From Warburgia ugandensis (taxonomy: Eukaryota; Streptophyta; Magnoliopsida; Canellales; Canellaceae), in assembly GCA_035236585.1 (NCBI GenBank), contig CP141136.1, positions 27,257,426 to 27,321,425 on the forward strand: a stretch of 64,000 nucleotides of DNA. The letters run 5' to 3'. The notes beneath the pieces were generated by a model. The model made no database searches, had not been told where the DNA came from, and saw only the letters and a list, made by a program, of their open reading frames with translations. Shown here one piece after another: positions 13,326 through 26,508 of the stretch. The position numbers and the translations under genes were made by a program. The first letter of the stretch is position 1. Every line of letters starts with the position of its first letter.

Positions 13326-13911
13326 TGATTTATTTTATCGCAAGTGCACGGGCTATTGAAGTGTAGCTTATGCAAGTACGGGTCGATCCCATGGGGACTT
13401 GAGTTAAAAAGTGGGAGTTTAAATAAAATATAATTAACTAAAATAAAAAAATTTATTGAATATGGAATCAAAGTTCAAATCTAACCAACAACTAAAAATT
13501 ACAGAATTTCTAGTACAAGAAGAAAGAAAATTAAAATAAATAACCAGAAAAATCTTCTTCCCCAGCTTAATTATTATCAATTTCTTTAAATCCATTCTTC
13601 TTAGAGTCGATAAACCTTTATCAAAGTCTTTAGCAAGTCCTTGATTAAAGATTCAGTGGTTGGATTAGTCAGATTCCTCAATATCTTAAAGATCTAGGCT
13701 AATTAAGGATTTTGGGATTTGGATGGTCTAGATCACTTTTTAAATTTTAGATTAAAGAACAAATGCATTAAATAAGATAAGGGAAGTCTTAAGAATAAAA
13801 TATAAAATTTAATTGAAAAATAGATAAGAAACAAAGGAGAAATTGAGAAATCTTTTTGGTTAAGGCTAACCCATTGATTAGATTAAGCCTTAATTGATTT
13901 GACTTGAATTG

Positions 13912-14252
13912 TGCAGTTCTTGGATAAGCAGAACATAGATAAAACAAAACTAGAATGGGAATAGGGACATAGATGGCATTAAAAAGGAGACACAAGGAAT
14001 TAAATCAGATCTGCCAAGGGCTAAAATGAAATTTCAAGAAAAATTTAAGAATTAAACGAAAACAAGAAATCTACCCGAGGATGCAGTTCTTGGATAAGCA
14101 GAACATAGATAAAACAAAACTAGAATGGGAATAGGGACATAGATGGCATTAAAAAGGAGACACAAGGAATTAAATCAGATCTGCCAAGGGCTAAAATGAA
14201 ATTTCAAGAAAAATTTAAGAATTAAACGAAAACAGGAAATCTACCCGAGGAT
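13912..14252. repeat. 170-bp direct tandem duplication inside the LTR
   Basis: Two adjacent units, 13912-14081 and 14082-14252, start TGCAGTTCTTGGATAAGC and end CTACCCGAGGA. I saw essentially one mismatch (AACAAGAAAT versus AACAGGAAAT). The homologous LTR segment from about 19966 has only one copy of the shared part, so the duplication arose in this copy and looks recent relative to the rest of the element. Confidence 0.93.
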
Positions 14253-14485
14253 GAAGATGACTCAGGCAGTGGGAGATGAGGAATAAGGGAAGAGAAGGAG
14301 GAGAAGAAGTGGGGTGAAGAGGAAGACGTGGTGAAGATGCTGGTGGAAGGAGAAGGGAGTGAAGGAGTGTGATAGGCGGTGTTGCCGGTGTCGCTAGTGA
14401 TCGGAGAACTAGGCAGACATCGCCAAAGTAGTGATGGAGGAGGGAACGTGGAGATGATGCCTATGGAAGGGAGTTGCTGGCCTCT

Positions 14486-14620
<135 letters not shown>

Positions 14621-17192
14621 AAGGGATACAGAGAAAGAGGGATGTGAGGAGAGAAGAAGAAGAGAATGGGGGGGTCTGACAGGTCTGCCTCCAATCCTGC
14701 CAAGAAGGGAGGTTAGAACAAGAGAAGGATGAGAAGGGTAGAGAAGAAGAAGGGGAAGTGAAGGGTGACGGATCTACCTTTCCTATCCAACCAAGGGAGA
14801 AGGTTCAAGAGAGGAGAGAAAAGAATCTTCCTCTTATATAAATTTTCTCTCTTTCCAAATCCATGTCTCCACTATGGTTAAGACTTTCCAACATGGGATT
14901 ATTTCTATTGAGCATCTTTCCATTCTCAGGTTATTTCTCTTTTGATAAAATCTTCTCCATGATTCCCAATTGAGATCAATTTTTTTTTAGGAAACTATCC
15001 TATCTTTCTTTGTGAGTGATCAAGTCCATTCAATGCTCTTTAAGATAATCGACACCATTGAAATTTGATCTAAGTCGTCCTAGCTTCTTCTGATTAATCT
15101 ACAAAGTAAATAACTAAATTATAGTCATCTAAACCATACATTATACCTCTGATTAACTTTGATGATCATCTCACCATTAATTTTGACAAATTAATTATTA
15201 GATGGTCAATTAGATCTAAATTCAAAATCGAGCTAAAAATTACAAATTTGATCGGTTAAACGATCTAATTGAATGCTAGATTAAGGGTATTTTAACCAAA
15301 ATTTAACACTTAACACACACCCCAACCAGCATTTTGCTTGTCCCAAGCAAAACATGAGAAAAACCAATTTTCAAAAATTATTTTCAAGTCAACTCCACTT
15401 TTTCCTTAGAAAATTATCTTTAATAAATCCATCAACTTTAGAATACTAATAAAAATGAATGAAGAATTCAATACTATACCCATATACTAAAAATATTTTA
15501 CTTAAGCTCAGATCTCAGAGTGAGTGAGTGAGTGTATAACCTACACATAGAATATTCTTTATCTCTAAGTATACTTCTAACTTTTGAACTCCATCTGACA
15601 TATGCTTTGACCCCAATCATTTCTAATGACATACACTCAAAATTAAAATCTCTCTAATAGAGGGTTCAAATCATCTCTCTCTTTTAATTATGTGAGAAGA
15701 GTCAATAAAAGCAAATTTATCTCACATATACTCATGAAGAATGGGAGTTCTAAGGAATTTAATTGTTTTGATCCCTATAGAATGGATGAGATGCCATTAC
15801 CTCTGAACATTTAGACTTATCACTCTTTAAATCATATCCCTTCATTTCTTCATCAAGATTATATTTCTCATAAGATCAATAGGTCTTTAACTGGGACGAA
15901 ACGTAGGCTTAGGATGAGGTACCAAAGAAAGGATATAAGGGTATTCAAAGTTTCTTCAAAATTAAGTAGAGGTCTTCTACTAAAGTTGACAATTCTTCTT
16001 TACTTTGCTGAAGTGAATATTTCTTTTTCCACTTTTCTTTGCATTCTTTAAACTTCTCTTTTCTTCTTTTTTTCAGTGTTTTTTCAATACTTTTGAATCA
16101 CTTTGAAGAAAATTTCTTTTCTTTATATCCACTTTTCTACTTTCATTACAACTAAAAGGTATTTCTTCATTCATCTCTAACTTATCTTTTATAGAAAATG
16201 GGTAATGGATACTTTATGTTGGGTTAATATGGGTAAATGTAATTTGGATGAGAAAAGAAAAGGCTTATATGAAAGGCTCAAATTGGCTAACTGATGGTAA
16301 AAGTACTTCTAGGTAGGCTTTATGTCTATAGGTTAGCAATAAGGATGGCCTAAATTATTTTCTAAGTTTCATATAATCTATCAAATTCAATGAACTTTTA
16401 AAATTTTAAAGGTAATATTCTAATAATTCAGGTAATTAACCAAATTTAAGTGTTGGTGGGATCATTTATCTTTAAGCACGCTGAAGAAAATTAGAAATAT
16501 TTATAACCTCTAAAAAAGAATGAATGACTCTAAAACTCACTTACGTTATAGGTCTCTACAAAATTTCTTTAGAATCTCTAAGTTCTAACTACTTATCAAT
16601 CTAGACTATGTATATGCAAATGCATGTACAAATGTGATGTGAGACTTTGCTTTTATGGAATACTTTAGAAAATAAGTAAAATGATGAGTTAATCATGTTC
16701 AATTCTATTAATAAGCTAAATTTATCTAAATTATACTTCAAAAAATTCAATTCTCATCATAGTGTAGGAATTGACCTAAAAATTTTCTCTCTTCTTTTTT
16801 TTTTTTTTGAAAAATCAAGGAAATCACCTAATAACCTAAAGAAAACTAGAATTTGCTAGAATTCTATACCTCCCAACCTGAGAGAAACATTGTCCTCAAT
16901 GTTTAAAAAGTAGGCTAATGATAATGCATTGAGAAATGCAAAAAAAATTGAGAGCTATAGAAAAAAAATTTGAAAAAGAAGAAAGTAGGGTACATAATTA
17001 TTACAAATGAAAATTTTCTAGAGGAAAAATTTTACTGAGTTGGAAACTTCCTTGGGTCCTATGCCAAATGAGCTGGACAGGCCTTTGAAAAGGAATGGTG
17101 AATGAATTTATCTTGCAACTTAAAATTTTTTATTTTATCATAGAACAAGATAAATTTATCCTTAAGCTGCTGCTCATAACTAAAGGCAATTG

Positions 17193-18550
17193 TTAGAGCT
17201 TGATGCAGCCATTTTGGAAATGGAGCAAGGATGTCATATTGCTAAGTGGGTGTGACATTTTCCTGATCAACAAATTTATCTCTTTTCTAACAGGTTTCGA
17301 CTCTATCTGAGCCTTTTCAGGACTAGATTTTTCAATTATGTTACCGCTATGAATAATGGTAGTTGCCTTTGTTTGTTCCATATTTGTAACTGAAGAATTT
17401 ATCTCACCTACCACATCCATATCATCATCGTTTTCATTTGGTGGAATAGGACATTGCCCTTAGTCAATGGTCTATAGCATTTGAGATATCATGTCCTTTA
17501 ATTCAATCATGAATTATGTGTTCTCTTTTAATTGGGCTTTAATTTGAGCAATTTTCTTCTCCTAGAATTGCATGACTTGATAGAAATTATCCTCCACTTT
17601 CATCTTATGTGGAGGGAGGTAAGGTCTATGAGCAAGTGGTCCTTTTTGGTGATAGGGTTGGTGTTGGGCCTTATGTGAGATATTAACATTATATTCATTT
17701 CTCCAACTAACAATAGGATGATTACTCCAGTTAGAATTATACGCCTCTAAAGATAGGAAAATTGTTGTTGATAACAATGTATCTGTTCATGGAGTGCATC
17801 CTGAAATGCTGGAGCGATAAGACATTCCTGAGTGGGGTGTGTATTACTTTCATAAATATCACACACCTATTCAACTTTCTTAGAGGAAAATATTTCCCAT
17901 TTCCATGGCCTTTGTTCTAGCCAGGGATGCTATTTTTATATCATCTCTTTCAGTCATAGCATATATTCCTCCCCTAGTGGATGTGGTGGTGGACTTAGGC
18001 TTGTTTGGGTATCCTGATTTTTCTGAATCAACCCAAGTTTGTGCATTCTTTGTCAGCCATTCCAAATACTCTTGCACCTCTTCAGGTTGTTTGTTTAAGA
18101 AATTGTCATTGCACATCATTTCAACAAACTGGCTCGTATTAGAATTAAGTCCTTCATAAAAGAAGCTAATGATACACTAAAGTTTGTATCCATGATGTGG
18201 ACAAGTTAACAACAATTCCTTAAATCTTTCCCAGCAATGACAGAAAATTCATTATATGTCAGTGGAGACATTCATCCTATGTATAGGAAAGAACTTATTC
18301 AAGAACTTCCTAGTCATTTCGTCCCATGTTTGTATAAAACCTGCTAGCAGTGAATGAAACCACATCTTAGCTTTTTTCCACAAAGAACAAGAAAATAGTT
18401 TGAGTCTTACCATATCTAATTCGATGTTTTATGTATGTTGGGTCATGCACACTTCATCGAATTCTTTTAAATGTAGGTAAGGACTCTCACTATCCAACCC
18501 ATAGAATTTGGGAAGTAATTGAATTACTCCCACATTTAATTCAATCATAC
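17193..18550 (-). pseudogene. gag remnant of Athila/Tat-type Ty3/gypsy derivative
   Basis: Minus-strand translation shows, with several stops, the order typical of Athila/Tat gag: YGLDSESPYLHLKEF (about 18510), LKLFSCSL (about 18400), TWDEMTRKFLNKFFP (about 18320), CWERFKELLLTCPHHGY (about 18230), SFFYEGL (about 18150), then an open stretch at 18119-17880 with FLNKQPEEVQEYLEWL. Downstream pieces (17777-17562 and 17420-17193) look like the variable, polar gag C-terminus. A capsid role is what the family would have; this copy cannot encode it because of in-frame stops. Confidence 0.78.
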
Positions 18551-19717
18551 CAGTATTTAGAGGTAAAAGTATACATGAAAGTATGTTAGTATTATTAGGC
18601 TGTAAATAGTCTCTTAGTGTTTTCCCAAAAGGATTTTGGTTATGCCAATTATCCTCATGTGTTCTAAGTTAGTCCCTTCTCCTATTTCCATGTGGTTGAG
18701 AATGAATCGTCCTTGAATGCATATTATTATTAAATAGAGGTGAAGGATCATCAGCATTAGAGAGAGGATTACTCGTTCATTAGAAAACATCATCATTATC
18801 CAGGATGAAAGGTGGTTCATCATCATTAAAGAGGGAATTGTTTCTCCATAGGGAAATATCATCTCTGTTAATGCTTAGATTATTCATTAAAGGCAACTGA
18901 TCATGTCTTGCTTTCTTTTTTCTTTTTTGTGTGTTTGTGTATGTGTGTGTGTGTTCATTGGGGTTGGGAAAACTAACCTAATTGATGCAACCTAAGTTCT
19001 AGAATGATGCTCAAATAAAGGGCACAATTAAATATTCCCAAGGCTAATAAGCAACAAGATTTTAACTTTCTTGAATTTGTGTGGGAACAATGCTTTTAGA
19101 TTAGCCTAATCTAATGCTTCTTCTCTCTTTCAGATTTGACTACTGCTTACCAGTTAGGTTCTGTGCTAAGGTGGTTAATACAATTCTCATGTAAGGAGGC
19201 ATTTAGACCTCAACAAAAGTCAACAGAAGGCGTGAGAAAATCACTTGAATTTAAGACACCCACTATAACCATAATCTCAGAAGTCACTGTTGTGACAATA
19301 GATCATGTCCTATTAAGAGGATCCTACGAGCATGTGATGGCCCTATAGGTCTCTTCTAATTGATTTTAGATTAATTTGAATGGTAGGGTTGCGCACCTAG
19401 GTGGGCCAGGAAGTGGTGATGAAATTTACCCTTGATCTTGCGGGTCGGTGCCCTTACTAATTAATTTTCATACTCTATGGTAATTCGATCAACATATAAA
19501 TCACCTTAAAGCATTAAACATGCCCTAAGAAAGCAATTAAAAATAATAAACTAATGCAAAACCTTAATAATGCAGCAATTATCAAAAATGCTTTCTATAT
19601 GCAATTATACTATCAAACAATGCAAAATTATTCTAAATGCAAATCCTAATCTAGAAAATAAAAGGAGTGAGGAAAACTTATAATGGGGTTTCTGATGAAG
19701 ATCAAGTGTGGGTCATC

Positions 19718-19722
19718 TTATC
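19718..19722. other. paralogous empty site for the TRIM insertion
   Basis: The five bases TTATC here are the unoccupied counterpart (inverse strand) of the GATAA that flanks the TRIM pair on both sides at 21507-21511 and 23008-23012. Sequence on both sides (CCCACACTTGATCTT and GGGTTGTA-type blocks) matches across the junction. Confidence 0.85.
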
Positions 19723-20431
19723 CCACACTTGCCCTATTTTATACAACCCTTTTAAAATTAAAATTAAAAATTATATGTTACAATGGTCCTTACTATAAGA
19801 TTCACTCAAAAAAAGAAAAAAAAAAATCTATTCTAGGAAAGCAGGAAAATTTTATTTATTTGACGAAAATCCACTTGCCAATTTCCTAAAAAAACAAAAA
19901 TAGAAATAAGTACCAAATTTAAGATACATAGTGATTATGCCCAAAAATTTTGAAAAATGCACCTAAAAGGAACAATAACAGGGACATAGATGGCATTTAA
20001 AAGGAGACACAAAAAGAATTAAATTAGATCAGCCAAGGACAAAAATGGAATTTTTGAAAAAAAAATCAGAATTAAACAAAAATAGGAAATCTGCTTGAGG
20101 AAGAAGATGACTTGGGCAATGGGAGATGGGGAATAAGGAAAGAGAAGGAGGATAAGGAGTTGGTGGAAGAGGAAGATGTGCGAAAACTTGTGTCGGGTTT
20201 TCCCCAATGAACACTATGGTGGAAGGAGACGAGAGAGAGGAAGTACGACAGGCTATGCTGCTAGTGTCGCTGGTGATCGTAGAACTAGGCAAACATCGCC
20301 GGAGCAGTGATGGAGGATGGAGCTTGGAAACGATGCTTGTGGAAGGGAGAGTTGGAGAGAGCTGTCAGCTTCATGCAGGTTTGCTGGGTAGGAGTATGAG
20401 GCGACTGGTGGTGGGAGTTTTGTCGGTCTGT

Positions 20432-20434
<3 letters not shown>

Positions 20435-20487
<53 letters not shown>
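20435..20487. repeat. (GA)26 microsatellite
   Basis: Uninterrupted GA dinucleotides inside the LTR segment; the reading frames over it are Arg-Glu or Ser-Leu repeats only. Confidence 0.95.
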
Positions 20488-20489
<2 letters not shown>

Positions 20490-20814
20490 GGTGATGGACT
20501 GGCGGTGCTGTGACAGAGGGGGAAGAGAAGAGAGGCTGACATAGGAGGTGAGGAGACTAGAATTGGTAACGTGTTGGTGATCAAAGATAGAAGAAGATGA
20601 AGGTGATGTGGTGATTGGACAGTGGAGGTGAGTAATAGGCGATGAGGGAAGAAGAGCTGGGTTGACAGGTGGTAAGAGAGGTGCAAGGGAAAGAGGATGT
20701 CACCGGTGAATAGAGAGGATAAGTTGGTGTGGGAGACTGGACTGGGCAAAGAACAAAGGGTTAGCAGGTACGAGGAGTAATAAGGGAAAGAGAGGGGTGA
20801 GCAGAAAGATGCTC

Positions 20815-20940
<126 letters not shown>

Positions 20941-20965
20941 AATAGGGGGGTCTGATGGGTCAACC

Positions 20966-21122
20966 TCTAAAGTCTAATTGTAATTTTGGATAATTTTTGT
21001 CATTTAATTTTAATTTTTGAACAATTAAAATTTATTTAAACTATGAATTCTTAAAGTGAGTCCCTGTGAGATCAAGCATACGCTACACTACAATAGCTTG
21101 TGCACTTGTGATAAAATAAACA
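20966..21122 (+). repeat. 3' end of the 5' LTR of the plus-strand LARD-like element
   Basis: It matches about 36280-36420 (TCATTTAATTTTAATTTTTGA, AATTCTTAAAG, GCTACACTACAAT) and ends GTGATAAAATAAACA at 21122, just before the primer site. Only the last 157 bp of a roughly 2-kb LTR remain in this orientation. Confidence 0.75.
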
Positions 21123-21124
21123 AG

Positions 21125-21146
21125 TTTTTGGCACCATTGTCGGGGA
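21125..21146 (+). promoter_or_regulatory. primer binding site of Athila/Tat type
   Basis: TTTTTGGCACCATTGTCGGGG starts two bases after the LTR end. The familiar Athila/Tat site reads TGGCGCCGTTGCCGGGGA and is complementary to tRNA-Asp; the differences here (GCGCC to GCACC, GTTGCC to ATTGTC) are transitions. This fixes the plus orientation and 5' boundary of the element. Confidence 0.78.
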
Positions 21147-21506
21147 CTCACAATGGAGTTTTCATAAAATTTAATTAAAAAATCTAAAATTTTCAAAAAT
21201 AAATAAAATGATTCAAAAAAATGATTTTTTTAAGGAATTTAGACATTTTTAGGTATATTTTTCAATTTTTTTAGTGCGTAATCACCCTGTTTCTTGAATT
21301 TGGTACTAATTTCTATTTTTCTTTTTCAGAAAATAAGAAAGTGGAGGAAATTGGCAAGTGGATCTTCATCAAATAAATAGAAATTTCTTTGCTTTCTTAG
21401 GATAGGATTTTCCTTTTATTTTGAGTGAATATTGTAGTGAGGCCCCTTTGTAATTTACAATTTTAATTTTAATTTTAAAAGGGTTGTACAATTAAGGCAA
21501 GTCTGG

Positions 21507-23012
21507 GATAATGTAACGCCTCGAGGTTCCAACAGTCACAATATTATCTGCTTTGAGGCACCCATACACCCCTCATAGCTTTGTTCTCCCTGATTTCCCA
21601 AGGAAAATGCATTTTGACTATTAGAGTTCCTCGAACTTTTATAAATAGCCCAATTTCCTCTTCCTATGTGATGTGGGGCTAACTCTCTGTCCTTCACCCC
21701 AGCCTAGAAGCCTGCCAACCTTATTTTGGCCCTCCCTCATCAACCTAAGGCTTGACATCTTCTCCACTTAGGCCTCAACCACCAAGCACTTGCGTGCGAC
21801 TAGCCACAACACCACGAGGGAAATTGGCTCTAATACTAGTTGTAACACCCCAAGGTTCTGACAGTCACAATATTATTTGCTTTGGGGCACCCATACACCC
21901 CTCATGACTTTGTTCTTCCTCAATTTTCTAGGAAAAATGCATTGTGAATTTCTAACGACTACTGAAGATAATAAGGCAATATCAATATCAGACCGGAAAG
22001 ACTATCTCAAGCAAATATTCATATTCTAGGTTGATTGGCGCTTCCTACTTACTATTATGTATGCCTATGATAGAAATTCAGACACTTGCTCATAGGTAAT
22101 CCATACGCCAGCTCGACTGAGTTGTTCCATAAGGAGGCAATGCACATTGTGGCAGTGGTGCATGTTCTGCTATGGTTGAGTCTTTGTTCATTGTATATAT
22201 AGGATATAGGCAATGAAATTGTTCAATAGCTGTCTCGGTATCAACGAAAGGCAATGTCCTTCCCAGTCGACATTCGTGCCTGCTTTTTGGCAGGCTTGGT
22301 GGCAAGCATAGTATCACTCTCGTATCTGACCCTCGTCTTAGGCACAGGGCTCAGAATAGTAATTCCTGCCCCTTACTAAATAGGGCCCTTGACCTTACCT
22401 TTGAAAGCCTGCCTGAAAGCTTCCCTTTCGTCCGCTCTAGTCTTTAGCTTAGAAGCCTACTAGCGTTCTTTTGGCCCGCCCTCATCGGCCCAAGGCAATA
22501 TTATCATTGCATACTCTGATACTAATGACAATGCGTTATGCTAGAGGTTGATGAGTGTAACCTAGTTGTATGCCTCCGACCAGAAACAAAGCCGTGAGGG
22601 GTGTACGACACCCCAAAGTGGACAATATTATGACTATTAGAACCATGAGGTGTTACAAATGATATCAGAGCCAGTTCTCCTTGTGGTGTGGTGGCTAGCC
22701 ACATGCGGGCACTTAATGGTTGAGGCCACGCGGGGACTCGTGTTCCCTAAGGGGGGAAGATGTGAAGCCTTGGGCTAATGAGGAAGAGCCAAAAGAAGGC
22801 TAGCAGGCTTCTGAGCTAGGGTGAAGGATAGAGAGTTAGTCCCACATTGCCTGAGGAGAAGAAATTGGGCTATTTATAAGAGTTTAGGGAACTCTAATGA
22901 TCACAAAGCATTTTTTCTGGGAAATCGGGGAAGAACAAAGTCTTGAGGGGTGTATGGGCACCCCAAAGCGAACAATATTGTGACTGTTGGAACCCCAAGA
23001 TGTTACAGATAA
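21507..23012. mobile_element. head-to-head pair of TRIM elements with GATAA target duplication
   Basis: GATAA at 21507-21511 and 23008-23012 flanks a 1,496-bp block. Left part, minus orientation: LTR 21512-21757 (246 bp, TGTAACGCC...TTGACA), an 83-bp interior with a TGGTATTAGAGCC-like primer site on the minus strand next to 21841, then a second LTR starting TGTAACACC at 21841, interrupted at about 21945. Right part, plus orientation: LTR end GTGTTACA at 22657, primer site GATATCAGAGCC at 22660-22671, purine tract GGGGGGAAGA, then LTR 22761-23007 (247 bp). The interiors (83 and 103 bp) have no coding capacity. The segment at about 21945-22440 and 22495-22600 is not TRIM-like and is unidentified. 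Confidence 0.82.
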
Positions 23013-24078
23013 GGTGGCCCACACTTGATCTTATCAGAAACCCCACTATAAGTATCCATCACTCCTTTTATTTCTTAGATTAGGGTTTACATTTAGAATA
23101 ATCTTGCATTGTTTGGTAGAATAATTGCATATAGAAAGCATATTTGATAATTATTGCATTTTTAGGGTTTTGCATTAGTTTATTATTTTCAATTACATTC
23201 ATAGGGCACGTTTATTGCTTTAAGGTAATTTATATATTGATCAAACTGCCATGGAGTGTGGAAATTAATTAGTAAGGGCACCCGACCCTACAAGATCAAG
23301 GGTGAATTTCATCACCACTTTTTGGCCCACCTAGGATAATCACCACAAGTGCACAACCCTACCTTTCAAATTAATCTAAAATCAATTAGAAGAGACCTAT
23401 AGGGCCATCACATGCTCGTAGGACCCTCTTAGTAGGATGCAATCTATGTCACTCTAGTGGCTTCTAAGCACCATGGTTATAGTGGGTGTCTTAAAATCCA
23501 AGTAATTTTTTCACGCCTTCTGTTGATGTTTGTTGAGGTATAAATGCCTCATTAAATGAAGATTGTATTAACCACTTTAGCGCAAAACCTAACCAGTAAG
23601 CTGTAGTCAAATTTGAAAGAGAGGAGGAGCCCTATATTAGGTTAATTTAAAAGCATTGTCCCCACACAAATTCAAGAAAGTCGAAATATTGATGCTTATT
23701 AGCCTAAGGATTATTTGATTATGTCCTTTGTTTATGCATCACGTAAAGTTAAAGTTAGCATTTAGCTTAGGACTAGCATTTAGGTTTCATATTGTTAGGG
23801 TTTTCCATTAAAAAAAACTCATTTGTTGTATATAATGATTTGTTTCATTGTATATGAAGTTAAGAACAACAGTCTATCAAGAAGGGGATAGATTCATAGA
23901 TTAGATATATTAATGAATAGGTTAGATATTATGGAAAGTCAATTGCTTGGGATATTAGCTTCTAAGCAAGCTGCGCCCAGAACCTTGGTACCGTAATAAT
24001 ACCTATTTTGAGTATCCTTATCCCACTTCTTCATGGCCATCATCAAGCTCCACATACAATGAATATTATTAGGAGCCA

Positions 24079-25159
24079 GTGGATGCACCTAATGCATTTA
24101 CATACCTCAATAATTTTTATCCTGAGCAAATTACCAAGACTATAATAGATGGGCTAGGCATCACAAACAACCATGATCTCATAATTACCGATATCAAGAA
24201 GAACTGTAATGGTCCCACCTTAGTCAACAATACCATGATTATTTCAATTATCAGGGATCGCCATCATGGGTTCAACCTGCTAAACCCTTTTTTCGCTCCC
24301 CAATGCCACAACAATCCCAACCCTACGAGTCATTTCCTCTACAGAATGAAGAACAACCATTAGAAGAGAATATGCAATAATTTTGTGAGAAAATGGATCA
24401 AACCATGGCTTCCTTTGAAAAGGGGATTGAGGAAATAAGGCGAGAATGGGAGGAATGGGAAGAGAAAATGAGACCAATAAGAGAATATACTGATAGAAAC
24501 ATTACTGAAATTATGAAAAGTACTAAGGAAACGAAACAAATTGGGGATAACGAAGAGACATTTATTACTGATAATAGGATGAAAATTTCTTATGAACCAC
24601 AAAGTCCACAATCATCCTTAGAAACCTCCAATTCATATCTACTTGAGCCATGTCTTGCTTCTCGTTACGATTATGATGAAAGACTTCCATTGATGAAGAA
24701 AATGAAGCTATAGAAACATCCAACTCATATCCCCTGAAATCGTGTCCTATTAACTTTTATGAATTTGAGGAAGACACATCCATTGAGGAGGTGAACAAGT
24801 TGTTGGATACTGTGTCATTAACAAGCACTTCTCCATGGAAAACTAGAGTAGAAACCACTACAAAGCCTAAAATTTCAATTGAGCCTTACAATGTAAAAGA
24901 CATACCTGATTGGGACTTACAGACATTAGTTAAACATTCACAGGGTAGCAAGGTAGGCTCATTTAAAACCTTGCATGTACCCACAAAACAAGAAGAAAAA
25001 GAGTCAATTGATGTACATCAATCAACTTTAGGATACAAATCAAAAGATAACCAAGGTTTAAGCCAAACCTCGTCCCCACTTCTAGCAATAAAGAAAAACC
25101 TTTTTGGGAAAGGCAGAGTCATCTTAGACCCATATTTTAGGACAACAGCAGAGAAATAG
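24079..25159 (+). pseudogene. gag C-terminal-like frames of the LARD-like element
   Basis: Three open stretches (24079-24363, 24393-24713, 24791-25159) follow one another in the plus-strand element, separated by stops or frame changes. The middle one is highly charged (SFEKGIEEIRREWEEWEEK) and probably helical. The preceding frame has the Pro/Gln/Asn-rich look of gag tails (PMPQQSQPYESFPLQNEEQ). No protease motif follows. They may be leftovers of a gag tail or of a LARD-specific protein; function cannot be assigned. Confidence 0.5.
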
Positions 25160-26508
25160 AGGAAAAAGTTAACTTGAATATAATAGTCATTGTTATCTCT
25201 CAATTTGGTAAAGAAAAGGGTCATTCATCTTCAAATGGTCTAACAAAATATTTAGTAGTACAAGAAGTCATTGTGTTATCATCACTTAAATTTTTGAGGT
25301 GGAGGAATTATATTGACTATCGTGAAATTTTGAAGATAGGATATCATTAATATGATTCCCCACAATTAAAAATCATAGTGATCTTCGTTGTTTTAATGTT
25401 ACCGCCACCAAAAATTTTAAGGTGGAAGCGATATATAGATTAACATGAGATTTTGAAGTAGCATGAGAAATCTCACCATTTCATCATAGGGTTAGGATTA
25501 GGACAAATAAGCTGACCCAGTTAGCTCTAGCTTTAGAAACTTAGGTTAGGCTATGTTTGGCTGAAGACATAAAACTTAGCACTTACTAGGAGGCAATCCA
25601 AATGTTTTTCAAATCTCCATCTTCTACATCCTTCCATTATCATATAGATCCTATATTTTCCAACATTGAGGACAATATTTCATTCAAGTTAGGGCATGTA
25701 GATGCATATAGGGATTTTAAATTTGCTTGAGCTTTTTCAAAAAAAAAAAAAGTGAAAAAAAGAAAGAGTTTTTAAGGAAGATTTCTCTTACTGTGATGAG
25801 CACTGGATGTTCAGAATTTAGTAATTCCGCTATTTTCATCTCTTAATAGGAATGCATATGATTAGTTTTGCATATTATCCATATGTTGAAATATTTTATA
25901 AAATTTAATTCTCAAAAACCATTTACACACAGTACATGGTTAAGATTAATAGAGAGGTATAACTTAGGGACCCAGGGAAAAATCAATGGAGACCTATAGC
26001 CTAGTGAGTTTAGGGACTATCTTCTTTCAGAGAGTTATAAGTAATTTCATAATTTCTTCAGGGTATATAAATTAGTGTGATCCTATTATCTTTATTTTGG
26101 TTAAACATCAAGAATAAATAGGAGTAATAGCTTTATTTCCAAAAAATTTATTCAATTTGATAGGCTTGAGAAAACTTAAGAAATGATATAGGCCATCTTT
26201 GCTCAGCCTCGAGATACAAAGCCTATCCAATATATTATACCACTAGTTAGCCCCTTTGAGCCTATTATTAAGCCTTTTCTTTGTTAACCCCATTTACCTT
26301 AACCCAGAACAACCCAATAAATAAATATGCATTACCCATTGTCAAAATGAGTAGAGTTAGTAGAAAAAGTTTAAAAGGAGGAAAAAAAGTCAAAGCAGTT
26401 AGAAAAATGAGTAGTCTTTCTTCCAAAGCAGCCAAAGAAAAAGAAAAGTGAAAAAAAAAAATTGAAAGAGAAAGATAAAAATATGAAAGAGATATTCACT
26501 TCAAGTAC

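Larger units (their letters stand above)
15318..19965 (-). mobile_element. interior of minus-strand LARD-like element (gag only, no pol)
   Basis: About 4.65 kb between the polypurine tract at 15318 and a break at about 19965. Near 16880 the minus strand has the palindromic phrase ACATTGAGGACAATG, a common landmark near the 3' end of Athila/Tat interiors. A gag remnant lies at 17.2-18.55 kb; no protease, RT, RNase H or integrase is present. The part nearest the 5' end (19.1-19.96 kb) matches, in inverse orientation, 21.2-21.5 plus 23.0-23.7 kb of the plus-strand copy. No primer site or 5' LTR terminus is left: sequence jumps at about 19965 into mid-LTR. Confidence 0.78.

Noticed and set aside
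13912-14252. CRISPR-like or satellite array
   Set aside because: There are only two units, contiguous with no spacers, within a plant LTR; it is a tandem duplication.
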